From Armigeres subalbatus (Eukaryota > Arthropoda > Insecta > Diptera > Culicidae): 64,000 nt of DNA. Below, one piece after another: positions 46,021 through 57,590 of this stretch. The DNA lies in NCBI RefSeq assembly GCF_024139115.2, contig NC_085141.1:392880632-392944631 (forward strand), given 5' to 3'. Under the pieces are notes generated by a model, which saw nothing but the letters and a program-made list of their open reading frames with translations, made no database searches and was not told where the DNA came from. A program made the position numbers and the translations under genes. The first letter of the stretch is position 1. Each line of letters starts with the position of its first letter.

Positions 46021-46121
46021 TCAAGTTTCAGACAGTGTAGATCTGATGAATCACAATTCCGCGTGATATGACGCCCGCATTCAAAAGTTTTATGCGTCTA
46101 TGCGTCCAATTAGGGAATCTC

Positions 46122-46290
46122 GAGCTCATTCAGTAGCCGCTAGGTTGCGAAGGCCGAGGAAGGTCATTCGTTGCTTAGTTGGTTGAAGCACCAGTCTAGC
46201 CTACTGAGGGTCGTGGTTTCGAGTCCCATCGAAGGGAAAGTGGTTACCTCCAATACATTTTTCAAATCATTATCTTCCACATAATGTTCA
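46122..46290 (+). mobile_element. tRNA-like SINE, copy 2
   Basis: TTGCTTAGTTGGTTGAAGC (D-arm region), CAGTCTAGCCTACTG (anticodon arm reading AGC) and GTGGTTTCGAGTCCC (B box) precede a tail GGTTACCTCCAATACA shared with copy 1. It is cut by or abuts the element at 46295. Confidence 0.7.
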
Positions 46291-46292
46291 CA

Positions 46293-47347
46293 TACAGGGG
46301 TTAGACAAAAAGGTTAAGATAGGCAAAATTTTGTCCAAGTTCAAATCAGAATAACTTTGCGTAGAATAGTCCGATTTTGATGAAACCGGTACCATCAGAC
46401 GCGGAAACTCTTCTAGTATACTGTCCATATGCAAACCTTCAGATTGGCTATTGGCCACCGGAGATGTTCCGGGTTTCCGGGGATATGTCAAAAAGGCATT
46501 TGTTTTACCGTTTTTTCATTTTATGTGACGTTTACTCGCATCATGTTTGATGCTTTCCCCAGAAACTAGAACTAATATGCTGACCAATACTGGCTGCAGA
46601 TAGAAAATCCGTTAGGTATAAGCAGAGATATGGCTTTTTTCGTGAAAACGGTAAGGGCTTGGCCATACACCCTGAATAAATATCACTTTCGCAGAACATC
46701 CGGAACCTGTTACAAATTGGCCAGAGAGTCTTACAGTTATCAAAATATATCTTTTATAAAGATCCTATATTCATCGTCTTGAAAAAACATGAATTTTGGC
46801 ACCCATAAATGCATGGTTCCAGATGGTTCCAAAACCGGCTCTTCCTGGAAGGCCCTTGGAACCTGCTGTAAGGGTGGCAGTGGACACTATCATTTTGGAA
46901 ATGTTTCTGTAATCATCGTCTCGCAAATCCATGAAGTTAGATACTCATATTTGCATTATTCCGATCTGTTATCATTTCACTATGTTCCCGGAGCGGTTTT
47001 TAGGGAAATGGTCATATCTCTGCGTAGGTTTGATGGATTCTCGATCTACGGCCACCATTGGTCGGCATATTAGTTCTAGTTCTTGGACAAAGCATAAAAC
47101 ATGATGAAAGAAAACGTCATATTAAATGACAAGCAGAAGAAAAAATGCATCTTGAACGTTCCCTCGGAAAACCCGGAACATATCCGGTGGCCGAGGACCA
47201 ATCTCAGGTTTTGCATGGGGATAGTATACTAGAAGAGTTTCCGCGTCCGATGGTCCCAATCGAAATCGGATCATTCTACGCAAAGTTATGCTGACTTGAA
47301 CTTCGGCAAAATTTTGCCTATCTTAACATTTTTGTCTAACCCCTGTA
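46293..47347. mobile_element. 1.05-kb palindromic Tc1/mariner-type MITE
   Basis: The element is 46295-47345. Ends read CAGGGGTTAGACAAAAAGGT and, inverted, CAGGGGTTAGACAAAAATGT. Similarity between the arms continues for hundreds of bases (for example AGATAGGCAAAATTTTG, TAGTATACT, GGACCATC-like segments). TA flanks both sides (46293-46294 and 47346-47347). The frame at 46789-47073 lies in the central part and has no transposase motif. Assigned to the TA-duplicating superfamily by target site only. Confidence 0.82.
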
Positions 47348-47439
47348 TGAGTTTTCAGAACATTGTAAATTATTGTCCAAATCAGGTGCTTTAATTCCCG
47401 GAATATAAACAATTAGCTTTGATTGAACTGAAGAGTTTC

Positions 47440-47760
47440 ATGTTTTAAAAGGATGCTCGCAAGAAGAATATTTTGATTGCGAATCACAATTCTGCATGGT
47501 AGGAATCCCGCATTCTAGGTTTGCTTTATCTGCGTCGGTGAGACGAGAAGAATAATGTTCTTATGGATGAAAATGATCGATATTGTGTATAATGGGACGC
47601 CTACTTTAAGGAAAATTTTCTTTTATATCGGTGGCACGCCCGCAGGAGAAATGATGTTGTTGTGGATGAGATGAATCACAAAACTGCGCGGTGGAACGCT
47701 TAAAATCATGTGTTTAACTCTTTGCGTGAATGAGACGCCTGCAAGAAGAATGGTGTTATT
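47440..47760 (-). repeat. old minisatellite with GACGCCCGCA words, part 2
   Basis: Continuation of the array of 45010, with GGCACGCCCGCAGG and GAGACGCCTGCAAGAAG words. Confidence 0.75.
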
Positions 47761-48190
47761 AATGATATGGAAATGCTAATATCATCTTCCAAACTTGGAC
47801 GTACATGTTCATGATAGAATTAGAGGCGAAAGTATAGAATTGATAGTTCAGTTAGGATACGGCAGGCATGAAGAATGTTTTTATAGTAGTCGATTTGATG
47901 AAGTCGATGAGCAAATCAAACCACCTTCCTTTTTTCAGTGGAGATATATCAGCTTCCACACTGATATTCTTCCCTCCTCCTTCATACGGGAGCTTGGCAG
48001 AAGCAAGGTCGTGCGATATGTGCCATCACAAATATTGCCATCCGCTCGCTTTCAAATCGATTTCTATAAAAACATTCTTCATGCCTGCCGTATCCTAAAA
48101 GTAATTATCAATTTTATACTTTCGCCTCTAATTCTATCATGAACATGTACGTCTAAGTTTGAAAGATGATATTAGCATTTCCATATCATT
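47761..48190. mobile_element. 430-bp MITE with about 100-bp terminal inverted repeats
   Basis: Left end AATGATATGGAAATGCTAAT and its exact inverse at the right end. The arms continue through CATCTTCCAAACTTGGACG, ATGATAGAATTAGAGGCG and AAAGTATA with few mismatches. The interior contains a TTCATGCCTGCCGTATCC segment present in both senses. No transposase. A partial copy is at 22680-22886. Target duplication not clear. Confidence 0.82.
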
Positions 48191-48194
48191 GTAA

Positions 48195-48480
48195 ATCGTT
48201 TAACTTCACGTAGAAGTAATACACTAAAATCATTAATTAATGGTGTTATTATTGATCTAGTGGATCACAACCCTGCTTGATAAATCGCCCGCATTAGAAA
48301 GTTTCTTCATATGAATAGGTGAGAAGCACGCAAAAAGAATAAAGTTATTGCGGATCGCAATGATCAGAATTTTGCGTTGTGGGACGTCCGCACTCAAGAG
48401 TTTTTTTTATCTGCGTTGGTAGATCGCTCGCAAAAAGTATGATGTTGTTGAATGATTTTGGCTTTTGTTGGTGAGATGAA
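48195..48480 (-). repeat. old minisatellite with GACGCCCGCA words, part 3
   Basis: ATTGATCTAGTGGATCACAAC, GATCAGAATTTTGCG and GGGACGTCCGCACTC words continue the array of 45010. Confidence 0.7.
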
Positions 48481-49285
48481 CTACCTGAGCTCAAAGTGGA
48501 AGGGAGCAGGGAGCATTTTTACAAATCACGATTAAGCATAGAATCAAACATTATCGCAAGCGAGTGACAAGCATAGAAGTTGGAAAGTAAGCAGAGGGTC
48601 ATTGAAGAACAACACGATTTTTTTGGAATATCTGAAAAAATGCCACTGATCGCTGTAACTGTTTCCGAACGTCGAATCAGGTTGAACGCGCTGTTATTTT
48701 GCATGTCTCGGTATGATAGTAATCCCGCTATCAGCCAAAACATTTCTGGGTGAACGTTACAAAAAAATAACAATTTCAATTTCATGATGTTCTCCAATGG
48801 CCCTCTGCTTACTTTCCTACTTTGTGCTCTGCAAAAATGATTCCGTCCCTTTTAGGCCAATGAAAATCAATCAGCAAGTTTCTCGCGGTGATGAAACCTC
48901 ATAAACGAAGTGCGCAGGATGCTCGAGTGTGTAAGTACAGTGCGTCTTTTAGTAGCCGCGAAGTAGTTAAGCTATCAAATCAATCTTCGGGAAAATACGC
49001 CAGACACGCGTTGTTTTCCCGTTTCTATATAATCATGAAAATAGCGTCGTTCAAAAGAAATGATTAGTTGTTTATCAAAGCGATTTCAAATAGATTTCCT
49101 TCCCAACTAACATACTTTTCCTTTCCAGTGCACTCATGGAGATGCAGAGGATTTCTTGGTCTCTTGTAGCGATGAGTGTAGAACTAATTTTCCTCCCTTA
49201 TCCTAATTGACTATGAGGATGTGACCGGCTTCGTTATCGTTCTTGAAGTTAAGACACTCCGAAGCATGTTGTTGAGCTATGCATA
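48481..49285. other. unassigned DNA
   Basis: No recognised gene. The minus frame 48519-48797 has no known motif. GATGAAACCTCATAAACG occurs here (about 48889) and again at 49496. Confidence 0.45.
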
Positions 49286-49431
49286 TTTCTAGACCAACAT
49301 TTGAAAAGGGCGTAACAGCCAAAATTTATTCCTTCTGATTCTTTGTCCACATATATAGCTGTGTATGTAGTCAAAGAATCAGAAGGAATAAATTTTGGCT
49401 GTTACGCCCTTTTCAAATGTTGGTCTAGATT
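49286..49431. mobile_element. 146-bp near-perfect hairpin MITE, copy 2
   Basis: TCTAGACCAACATTTGAAAA opens the left arm and is mirrored at the right end, with arms of about 62 bp. Almost identical to the copy at 15049-15196, so the family was active recently. Confidence 0.9.
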
Positions 49432-49741
49432 TGTCGTTTCTCGGCCAATCACGATTAGCAACTACGATGTGTACAGTCAATAAGCTAAGCCAAGTGATGA
49501 AACCTCATAAACGTAGTATGATGTTGTTGATCGAAAGAGTTATTTTGCGTGGCGGCTACCATGGGCGTAGCGAAGGGGGGGCGTCGCCCCCCCCCCCCCT
49601 TCCTTAAATTGTGGGAAGATTGCACGGGTACTGAAATGAATTCCCTTAAACATGAGCACTTTACGATCCAATCATATACAGAAATAGGTGGTTGAAATTC
49701 AAAAGATTCCCAAAACTTATTAGGGCATCCAGGATCCATAA

Positions 49742-50035
49742 TACAGTGATCGTTCGCTAATTGGGGCACGACCTCACCCCAACTAGCGAATGCCGTTCGC
49801 TAATTGGGGCGTTTTGACAAGCGCCAATGTTGTTTACTTTTTGCATTGAACAAAGGAAAATTTTACGCGCCAGAAAATATCGATCCCGCCAAACACGGAA
49901 ACAAAACGTCAACGCATTTTTGACATCACATTTTGACGTTTAGCTGCTTTTTAATTGGGTTTCGCCCCAATTAGCGAACCCCCAACTAAAAAGCGACCCA
50001 ACTAGAAAAAACCCAATTAGCGAACGTTCACTGTA
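49742..50035. mobile_element. 290-bp Tc1/mariner-type MITE, nested
   Basis: The element is 49744-50033. Ends CAGTGATCGTTCGCTAATTG and, inverted, CAGTGAACGTTCGCTAATTG. TA on both sides (49742-49743, 50034-50035). The phrase GTTCGCTAATTGGGGC repeats internally. Non-coding. Confidence 0.85.
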
Positions 50036-50079
50036 TATGAAAGTTCAAAACAACTCGAAACATTTCGGACTCAAAAATT

Positions 50080-51595
50080 CTCCTTGAAATCCTTCTAGAA
50101 GCTTCCCTGGGAACTTCTGAATTCCTCCGGAAAGTTATCCACAAATTCCTCTGAAAATCGTTCGAAAATCCTTCTCATGTAATTGTAATTCCTCCTTATC
50201 TAAAAACCACCAACTAAATTTTCTTTTAGGAAATTCACGAGGAAATTCCTTGAAGATTTCTTTTCTTCTCTCCAAGATTTACTTCTAGATATTTCTTCCG
50301 CTAGTCTCTCTTCAGGAAAAATCCGGCATTTCCTTCAGGCATGCATTCGAGAGTTCCGTCAAGAATACATACGGAATTTCTTCCCAAAATTCTACCAGAA
50401 GTTTCTTCAAAAATTTATGACGGAAATCCACCGATTTAGCTCCATAATTTCACTTGTAAATCTATAAGAAATTCCTTCGGAAATTCTTCTAGGAACTTCT
50501 CTGGGCATTCCTCTCGGAACTCGGAACTCGGAACTCGGAACTTCCGGGATTACTTCCAGGAAATTTTCCGGGAATACCTCCAAACATTCAATAGCGAAAT
50601 CATCTAGCATTCCAATCTGGAATTCTTTTCGCAATTACTTCAGAATATCCTTCAAGAAATCCTCTAGAAATATCTTCATGAATTTCTCCTGGAATTCGTC
50701 CAAGTATTTATCCAAGTATAGAGTTTCTTCAGGTACTTCTCCAGGAGATTTTCCGCGGAAGTGTACTAGAATTCCTTCCGGGCTTCGCGCGGAATTTGCT
50801 CGGATATCTGCCAAGAGTTCTTCCAGAAATTTCGTCGGAACAATCCGCAGGGATTTCCTTCAGCAATTCATCTGGGAATACTTTCAGGATTTCATCTGTA
50901 AATTTCTGCATTAATTCCTCCTGGTTCCCAGAGAGAATTCCCAGAAAAATTCCTTCAGATATTTTTCGGAAATTCCTTTACGAACTTCTCTAAGAATTAT
51001 TTCAGGACTTCCATGTGGGAATTCCTCCGGAAGTGCTTGTGGGAGTTCCTCCGGGAGTTCTTCCAGGAGTTTTTCCAAGAAATTCTCACAGGGAATTCCT
51101 GGACGATATTTGGCAGGAATTTCACGGGAAATGGGATTTCGGAAGTTCCTTCAGAAATATTTTTTCTCTTCCTCTAGGGTATTCCATCGGATATTCCTCT
51201 GAAGTTCCACCAGTAGTTCCTTCGGAAATTCAATCAGGCTTTCTTCCAGGAATTCATTTAGCATTTCTTTAGGCATTTATCTACAAATTCCTCCAGAAGT
51301 TCCTCGGAGAATTTCTCTGGGAGTTCTTACAGGAATTCCTCCGGGAGGTTCTCCTCCTGGAATTCTTACGGAAGTTCCTTTGGGAGTTCATACTAGAATT
51401 CTTACGAGAGTTCCTCCAGGATTTCCTCCGGAAATTCTTTCTGTAGTTCTTCAATAAATTCCTCCAGAAGTTCCACCGGCAGTTCCTCCGAGAATTCCTC
51501 TGATAATTTCTCCGGAAATTCCTATAGAAAATCCCCAGGGAGTTCCTCCGGAAATTACTCTGGGAGTTCTTCCGGGGTTCTTCTGGGAGTTCTTC
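50080..51595 (+). repeat. degenerate AATTCCTCCGGAAGTTCC array
   Basis: Irregular 24-33-bp units of AATTCCTCCGGAAGTTCCTC type, read as pyrimidine-led units on the plus strand. It forms the left half of the hAT-like element's interior. Confidence 0.85.
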
Positions 51596-52550
51596 CGGGA
51601 GAAATACCCGGAGAAGCTGCCGGTGAAACTTCTCGTAGAAACTGCTGGTGGATCTTCCGGAGGAATTCCCGAAGGAACTGCCGGAGGAGTTCCCGTAAGA
51701 ATTTCCTTTCCCGGAGGAATTTCAGGAGGAACTCCTAGAGGACCTCCCGGATAGGCTCCCAGAGAAACTATCGGAAGATCTTCTGGAGGAATTTCCAGCT
51801 TAATTTCTGAAGAAAGCCTAAATGATTTCCTGAAAAAAAAGCCTGAATAATTTCCTGGAATAGCTTCTGGTGGAATTTCCGGAGAAACTCCCGGATGAAT
51901 TGCTGGTGGAATTCCCGGAGGAACTCTCGAAGGAATTTTCTGGAAGAATTTCTGAAGAAACTCCCGGGAGAATTTTCAACGATAGAACTACCGGAATTAT
52001 TTCTTGAAGAAAATCCTAGAGAAATTGGAAATGCCGGTGGAACTCCGGCAATTAATCTAGAACGAATTAATCTAGGAATTCCTCCGAAAATTCCATTGTT
52101 GATTTCATTTTCGGTATAATTTCTGTATAAATTTCCGGTGGATTTCCTGGAGAAATTCTTTGAAATTTTCACAAGAAATTATTCGAAACAATTCACGGAA
52201 AATTTTATGGAATTTACACAAGAAATTCGAAGATTTTTCGTGTGAAATTCTCAGGAATGTTTACTGGCAATTCTGCGGAATTTCCACGGAATATTCTTAT
52301 TCTTAAAAATTATGGGAAACAGCACGAAATTATTTGAATTATTGCAGAGAATTCTGCAGAACTTGAAGTTCGTGAAGATTTTCTTGGAGTAAATAATGGT
52401 GGAATTTTTGGATCAATTCCCGGCAAAATTTATGGTGGAATTCCTGAAGACACTGCCGAATAAGTTGCTGGAGGCATTCCTAAAGAATCCCTGATAGAAT
52501 TTCGGATAGAATGCCAGGAGCAATTGTCGAAGGAATTCCTGGAGAAAGCT
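51596..52550 (-). repeat. inverted half of the GGAATTCC array
   Basis: From about 51600 units read CCGGAGGAATTCCCGAAGG, the inverse of the preceding block. The two halves therefore form an imperfect palindrome of about 2 kb centred near 51600. Small frames (51768-52172 and others) are products of the repeat. Confidence 0.82.
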
Positions 52551-52914
52551 TGCATATTGATTTTTCTGCCTATTTTATAATAAATATTATTTCAGAGAGG
52601 ATTTGTTTAGAAATTCAGATGTATGGTTCTAGTTTTCTTAAACTTATGGAAGAATGCATAAGACAAGACTTATGGAAGAATGCAGGATTTTTATAATAAT
52701 TGTTATAGCCGATTTTATATTCTTTCTGAATACTAAGTTCATTAATATTTTTCTGAGCAATAAATCACGCATTTTTAAATCCATTATTGTTTCGATTTGG
52801 TTTGGATTTGGTTTCATGTGTTAATATTCGGTTTTGTAAAACTACTATAAAACTACGATTTAGAAAAAAGTTGGCCCCCCCTTCTCGAAATCCTGGCTAC
52901 GCCCATGGCGGCTA

Positions 52915-53160
52915 CGCAAATTCGAGAGTTTCTTTATTAGCGTTACTGGGGCGCCCGCCAAAAGAATAGTGTTACTGTGGATCGAAATGATCATAATTCT
53001 GCATGGTAGTATGTCCCATCCAATAGTTTCTATAGTGTTCTTGTTGTTAGGAACTATAACAATTCTGCAAGTTTGATGGGACGCTCGCATTGAAGAAACC
53101 TGCATCTACGTTGGTAAGACGCACGCAAGAAGAAAAATGTTATTATGGATCGGAATGATA
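52915..53160 (-). repeat. old minisatellite with GACGCCCGCA words, part 4
   Basis: GGGGCGCCCGCC, GATGGGACGCTCGC and GTAAGACGCACGCAAG words with GTGGATCGAAATGATC. It was the host of the hAT-like insertion, since the target duplication lies in it. Confidence 0.75.
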
Positions 53161-53282
53161 AAAACTACAAGGGACTGCCTTATGATTGATTATACGAACT
53201 GGAGACGTAGAATACGAAGCTACTATAAAATGTGTGGCCGAATCTGATAGAACATCCAACGTGTTGAAGGATCAAATGACAC

Positions 53283-53391
53283 TCAAGACGGCCTTACAGT
53301 TAAGGTCGAAATACATATCTGTGAAAATAACAATTATGTGGTGGAAATAAATGGGATACTACGAACACGTCTTATGATAAGCTTCCAAATG
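53283..53391 (+). repeat. diverged single arm of the palindromic repeat
   Basis: AAGACGGCCTTACAGTTAAG and GGTCGAAATACATATCTG match the right arm of the palindrome at 53458-53694 with about 80% identity by eye. It is an older copy beside the young one. Confidence 0.8.
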
Positions 53392-53457
53392 GGCTTTTGT
53401 TTTTTTAAATATTCACCAATATTTCAATCCACATTGTTTTATTTTATCAAGTTTTGG

Positions 53458-53694
53458 TTCACCTGTCATAAGACGAGTTTATACAATCCCATTGAATTCC
53501 ACCACTTAATTGTATCTTGACAGATACGTATTTCGACCTCAACAGTAAGGCCGTCTTCAGTGTCTCGTACTTGACTCGACTTAACGAGACGCTGAAGACG
53601 GCCTTACTGTTGAGGTCGAAATACGTATCTGTCAAGATACAATTAAGTGGTGGAATTCAATGGGATTGTATAAACTCGTCTTATGACAGGTGAA
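53458..53694. mobile_element. 237-bp near-perfect palindrome
   Basis: Two arms of about 111 bp (53458-53569 and 53585-53694) around a 15-bp loop ACTTGACTCGACTTA, with only one or two mismatches. The arms contain AAGACGGCCTTACTGTTGAG and AGGTCGAAATACGTATCTG. Such near-identity implies a recent origin or active gene conversion. Confidence 0.9.
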
Positions 53695-53699
53695 AACAT

Positions 53700-55530
53700 T
53701 CCACTAAAAAGCTCAAAATAATTTTCTAATCAAGTTTTGGTTGTTGTTTTGTTGTACACATGTTCAGATTATTCCACGATTGTAAACTTATTATGCAATT
53801 ATCTCCTAAATCCCTTCTCTTTCCACGGAGTATAAAAACTCTCCAAGAAACACCGGCGTAATCACAGGTCTGCAACCAGAAGCAGAAGTATCTCCTCCCC
53901 CTCGGGCTAATGCGACAAACTTTCCAATCGTTTCCCACACTGCTGTTGGCCTGCAGCTGCCTTCCCGGGGCCGGATTGTCACGTGCGGGCTTTCACCCAG
54001 CCATAAACCGCTTCGCCAAAGACCATCATCAGTCTTCGATCCATATTGTCCCCGGGAACGATTATTTTTATGGCCAGATAATAAAAACAGCGATCGTGCC
54101 AGGCCAGGCGCGCGCTCTCCCGATATGGCTCTTCGATTAGGTATGCCTGGCAAGTGTGGAAAACTTTTCCGTTTTATGTGTAGACAAAGCAGTCACCGCG
54201 GAGCAACAACATCAACAGTGCTTCAGTGCCAAGGAGTGTGGTTAGCCCAGCCTCCAACAACAAGAACAGCACACAACCAGCAGCCATCCGGAGGGAGTGT
54301 AAAAGAAAACTTTTCCCCGGCAAAGATTTCCGACCATCTTGGAGCGGCAAACTTTTATCTCGGTTATCCCGGGGACGTGATTTATGAAGATGTTTCCTTG
54401 CGGTCGTGGTGTGGACGCTTGGCGGTGGGGGGAGTGAATACACAGTTACTTTATGCTTTCCTTTGAAATCGCCCTCTCGGTTAAGTGCTCGGTGCGGTTG
54501 ATTTGAACAAAGTAAGAAACTGGCGATATGCAAATGCAGATGCTCACATGTGTGTGGACTCCGGAAAGTTTTTTTTCCCTCCTGTGTTCAGTTCGGCATG
54601 TTCGTTCATTGTATACCGGGACATCAGTAGCTTAACAGCAGGTGCATTGAAAGCTCGTTTGCAGTGGCTCTCGGGTGGATTCAGTGCTTTTTTTATGCTT
54701 TCTTTTTATAGAATCTGTCCTATGGGGTGGGTCGTTAGGCAGTAGTAGAGCACGTGGCGAGCGCCGATGGCATCAATATTTATTTTCAATTTAACGCCAG
54801 TTTTGTGTCCCATATCGATAACCTCCATTGGCAATTCAGAATGGAGAATAAATGGTAATTGCTTAGGAAGATTGATCGGATCAGGGAGGATTTATGGTCA
54901 TAGTCTGGTGTTCTCAGAGGATTGAATGTAAATTTTTAAGAAGTCCTAGCCTGATGTCGTGGAATGTCGTGTTTGAACCTTTTCACATATTTTTCTCGTT
55001 AGAGATTCTTTTGAAATCACTTTGACCTGAACTCGGGCCTGTTGATTTTGCAGTTAATATGTGATCAATAAATCAAGCAAAAACCATAAATAATACGGAG
55101 AGCACATAACGTCGAATAACAAAGAAGGTTCCGTAAATAAACATTTGATCGAAAATAAGATAGATGCAAGGGGTCTTGGGCAAATGTACAACTGCTCAAA
55201 TATGAATCAAACTTGTCAAATTATAATACGTTTGCTGCTTATTCGAATAAGTAATTGATCACACAGGTTGGGTGAATAGGTAGACATCCGGTTGTACAGA
55301 TAGAAACTTGGCCAACTTCAATAACTCTAAAAGTAAACGTAGTCGTAGACGGAAAATTAAAAACAAAAAACCCTGGCTGAATTCATTACCATCGATAAGC
55401 GGTTCGTAAACTTGGAAGCAAAGGTTTAGAAGTCAACTAAAGTTCGTATCAGAGAAGGAGATATAATGCGATTGGTTTGCAAGCGGCTATTTAAAATTAG
55501 ATCACGGCTGTATCTTTCAGCGACAATTTC
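53700..55530. other. unassigned, GC-richer DNA
   Basis: 53860-54750 is visibly richer in G+C than its surroundings and free of repeats. Frames on both strands (53806-54153 minus, 54125-54466 plus) have no recognised domain. It may be single-copy host DNA, but I cannot support a gene. Confidence 0.4.
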
Positions 55531-55534
55531 ATTT

Positions 55535-55600
55535 CTTGATCATGTACAAAACGCTCGTTAGACCGATGGTCCTCTAGGGACATAGTCAGTTACGGCAGAG
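55535..55600 (+). pseudogene. tiny LINE RT relic (tentative)
   Basis: ATGTACAAAACGCTCGTTAG continuing to GGGACATAG reads MYKTLVRPMVL then a stop and GH. This resembles the LYKTLIRPV-LYGHE motif after RT in LINEs of this window. Too short for confidence. Confidence 0.35.
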
Positions 55601-55949
55601 ATCCTACTGACGCATGCCCCTGACCTAGTTCATAACGTACGACCGGATGCAAGGTCAGCAGACACCAGCACCAGTAATTCGGGTTGATCAGCAGTTTAGG
55701 TTGGATTGCTTGAGAATGAAATAAGGTATTCCGTGTCAAGTGAAAATACGTGGTAAGTGGGTACTATGGCTGTCGATTAATCGAACTTTTTTAATGGTAA
55801 CAATGTTCTAAAAAAGCGGTCATGATACCTTTCTCGTTCGTTCAAAAGGGTTGAGGAACATATAATAATAGTCTAAAATAACATTGTTAATTGTTTATTA
55901 TTTATTGTAGAATAAATCAACAGACTTCTTTAGCCCCAATGATAATATT

Positions 55950-57590
55950 AATAATAGATATAACTTATAAAATCTATGATGTGTTACATGTTTGTATATG
56001 TTCAGACGCGTTGCAAAATTTCCTGCAGAACCCAACTTGTTGTAAGCAAATCGGATGAGAATAAAAAAGACAGCCGCCAGCAAGCCGCCATTTGTAAATT
56101 CACCTCCAATAAATCTAAAAGAGAGATGACGTTAAATCAGCAATTCAGGAAAGATCCCTCTTCTAAATTTAAAGGTCAGGATAATCGGAAAACAAACCAG
56201 GCTACAAATAACCATTCGATAACCCGAACTAGATAAAGTATCAAAAACCTCAGCAAAATTGAAAATATGGAAGTTGGAACTGTTAGTCGCCTAAGTGTGA
56301 ATAAGCATAACATCAAAGTTAGGGATGCAAAGAAACAAACGTTCAAAATCTTGATAGAAACTGGCGGTAACGAAAAGCCTGCTACATCCAGGAATTTTGA
56401 AAAATAAAATAAGAGCAAACTCCAGGAACCAGGCATTTATAAGGCCGAAAATAATCACACTTCATTTCTCGTGAGAACTAGTGATAGTAAACCTCCAAAT
56501 ATTCAAAAAAAAAATCGCTGCCGATAACAGTAAACAATTTCGAAACCAAGGACTTTTTCACAAGTAACCGAAATGTTGAGAAAGGAACTGTAAAGTAATC
56601 TAAGGATCTTGTCAGAACTGACCACTTATCTGATGAGCATGAGCATGAGCATTATGACCCCACAATTCGTAGTTGCTATTCCGTGATTGACTAGAACTTG
56701 CGAAATTATACAGAGAGCACAATACATGGGGCTTGGACTGGTAACTGGTAACATTCTCAAAATACACGTTTCGGGAGCTCAAATATCTAAAGTCAATAAC
56801 GGCGCCTGCCACGTCCTTACGGTCATATATGAAGGGAAGGATTGTTAGTCTGACTCTCGTTGCTACTAGAGACCGAGGACACCTCTGCGTCTCTACGATT
56901 GTCTTAGGATAGGATATCGTTTTAGTTACAAAGGAAGATTTATCTGGATTCACTTCGGTAAATGATGCGATCTATGGGATGGAAAATAACACTAATTCGC
57001 TGTCTCGAGACGAGAGCGAAGTTAAACCATGCACGCCCGGTGGCATATCGGAGAATGGCGACCGAACGGACGCATAGCACTCTGTACTTACTGGCCCGAA
57101 AGCTACTGCAAAAAATTGAATATAGCACTTGTTTCGACCGAAGCAAAGTGCAATATATGCGCATGAGCCACACAACACGAAATAGATATTTAATTATTTT
57201 CCCGACGACTAAAACACGCACTGCACTTACTTGCTCGATGGCTACTGCAAACTATTCTATCAGAAATGACCACTTATCTGATATGGAAAAACAATAATTA
57301 CTACAATTGATTGAAAAACATAATAAAGTCACTTTGAAGGAAAACGAGAGACTAACCTCAACAACAAAAATTAAACACCACTCACGAAAACCTGTTTACA
57401 GCAAAACGTATATATACCCTCACGCACATAATAGAAATAGTCAAAGATCATATCGAAGACATGCTAGAAAATAGAATTATAGAACATTCGGAAAAAGAAG
57501 TTTTGCGTGGTAATCGACTACAGGAAACTGTACGAAATTATCATAGATGACAAATTTACAATTCCCCAAAATGAAAATATTCTAGATAAT
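55950..57590 (+). pseudogene. Ty3/gypsy gag-pol relic
   Basis: The recognisable part is at 57391-57590. In two frames separated by a frameshift it gives PVYSKTYIYPHAH, then IVKDHIEDMLENRIIEHS and VIDYRKLYEIIIDDKFTIPQ. This is the ordered start of a Ty3/gypsy RT domain, including the VIDYRKLN-type motif. Upstream, FKILIETGGNEK near 56336 may be a damaged protease site, and lysine-rich frames may be old gag. RT is cut after the ILDN motif by the element at 57591, and a few codons resume at 59106. The copy is long dead. Confidence 0.72.

Larger units (their letters stand above)
49552..52915. mobile_element. 3.35-kb hAT-like non-autonomous element
   Basis: The element is 49560-52907. Ends read CATGGGCGTAGCGAAGGGGG and, inverted, CATGGGCGTAGCCAGG...GGGGGG. 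GCGGCTAC at 49552-49559 and 52908-52915 is a perfect 8-bp target duplication, the size made by hAT transposases. The interior is nearly all degenerate GGAATTCC-type repeats arranged as a very large inverted repeat, plus a nested MITE. No transposase frame. Confidence 0.78.

Noticed and set aside
46789..47073. Frame inside the CAGGGG-ended element as a transposase
   Set aside because: Only 94 codons, no DDE or HTH pattern, and much of it is the inner part of the inverted repeat.
51768..52172. 134-codon minus frame
   Set aside because: Product of the degenerate GGAATTCC array; composition mirrors the repeat.
53806..54466. Overlapping GC-rich frames as a host exon
   Set aside because: No known domain, both strands are open to a similar degree, and no convincing splice or start context could be read.
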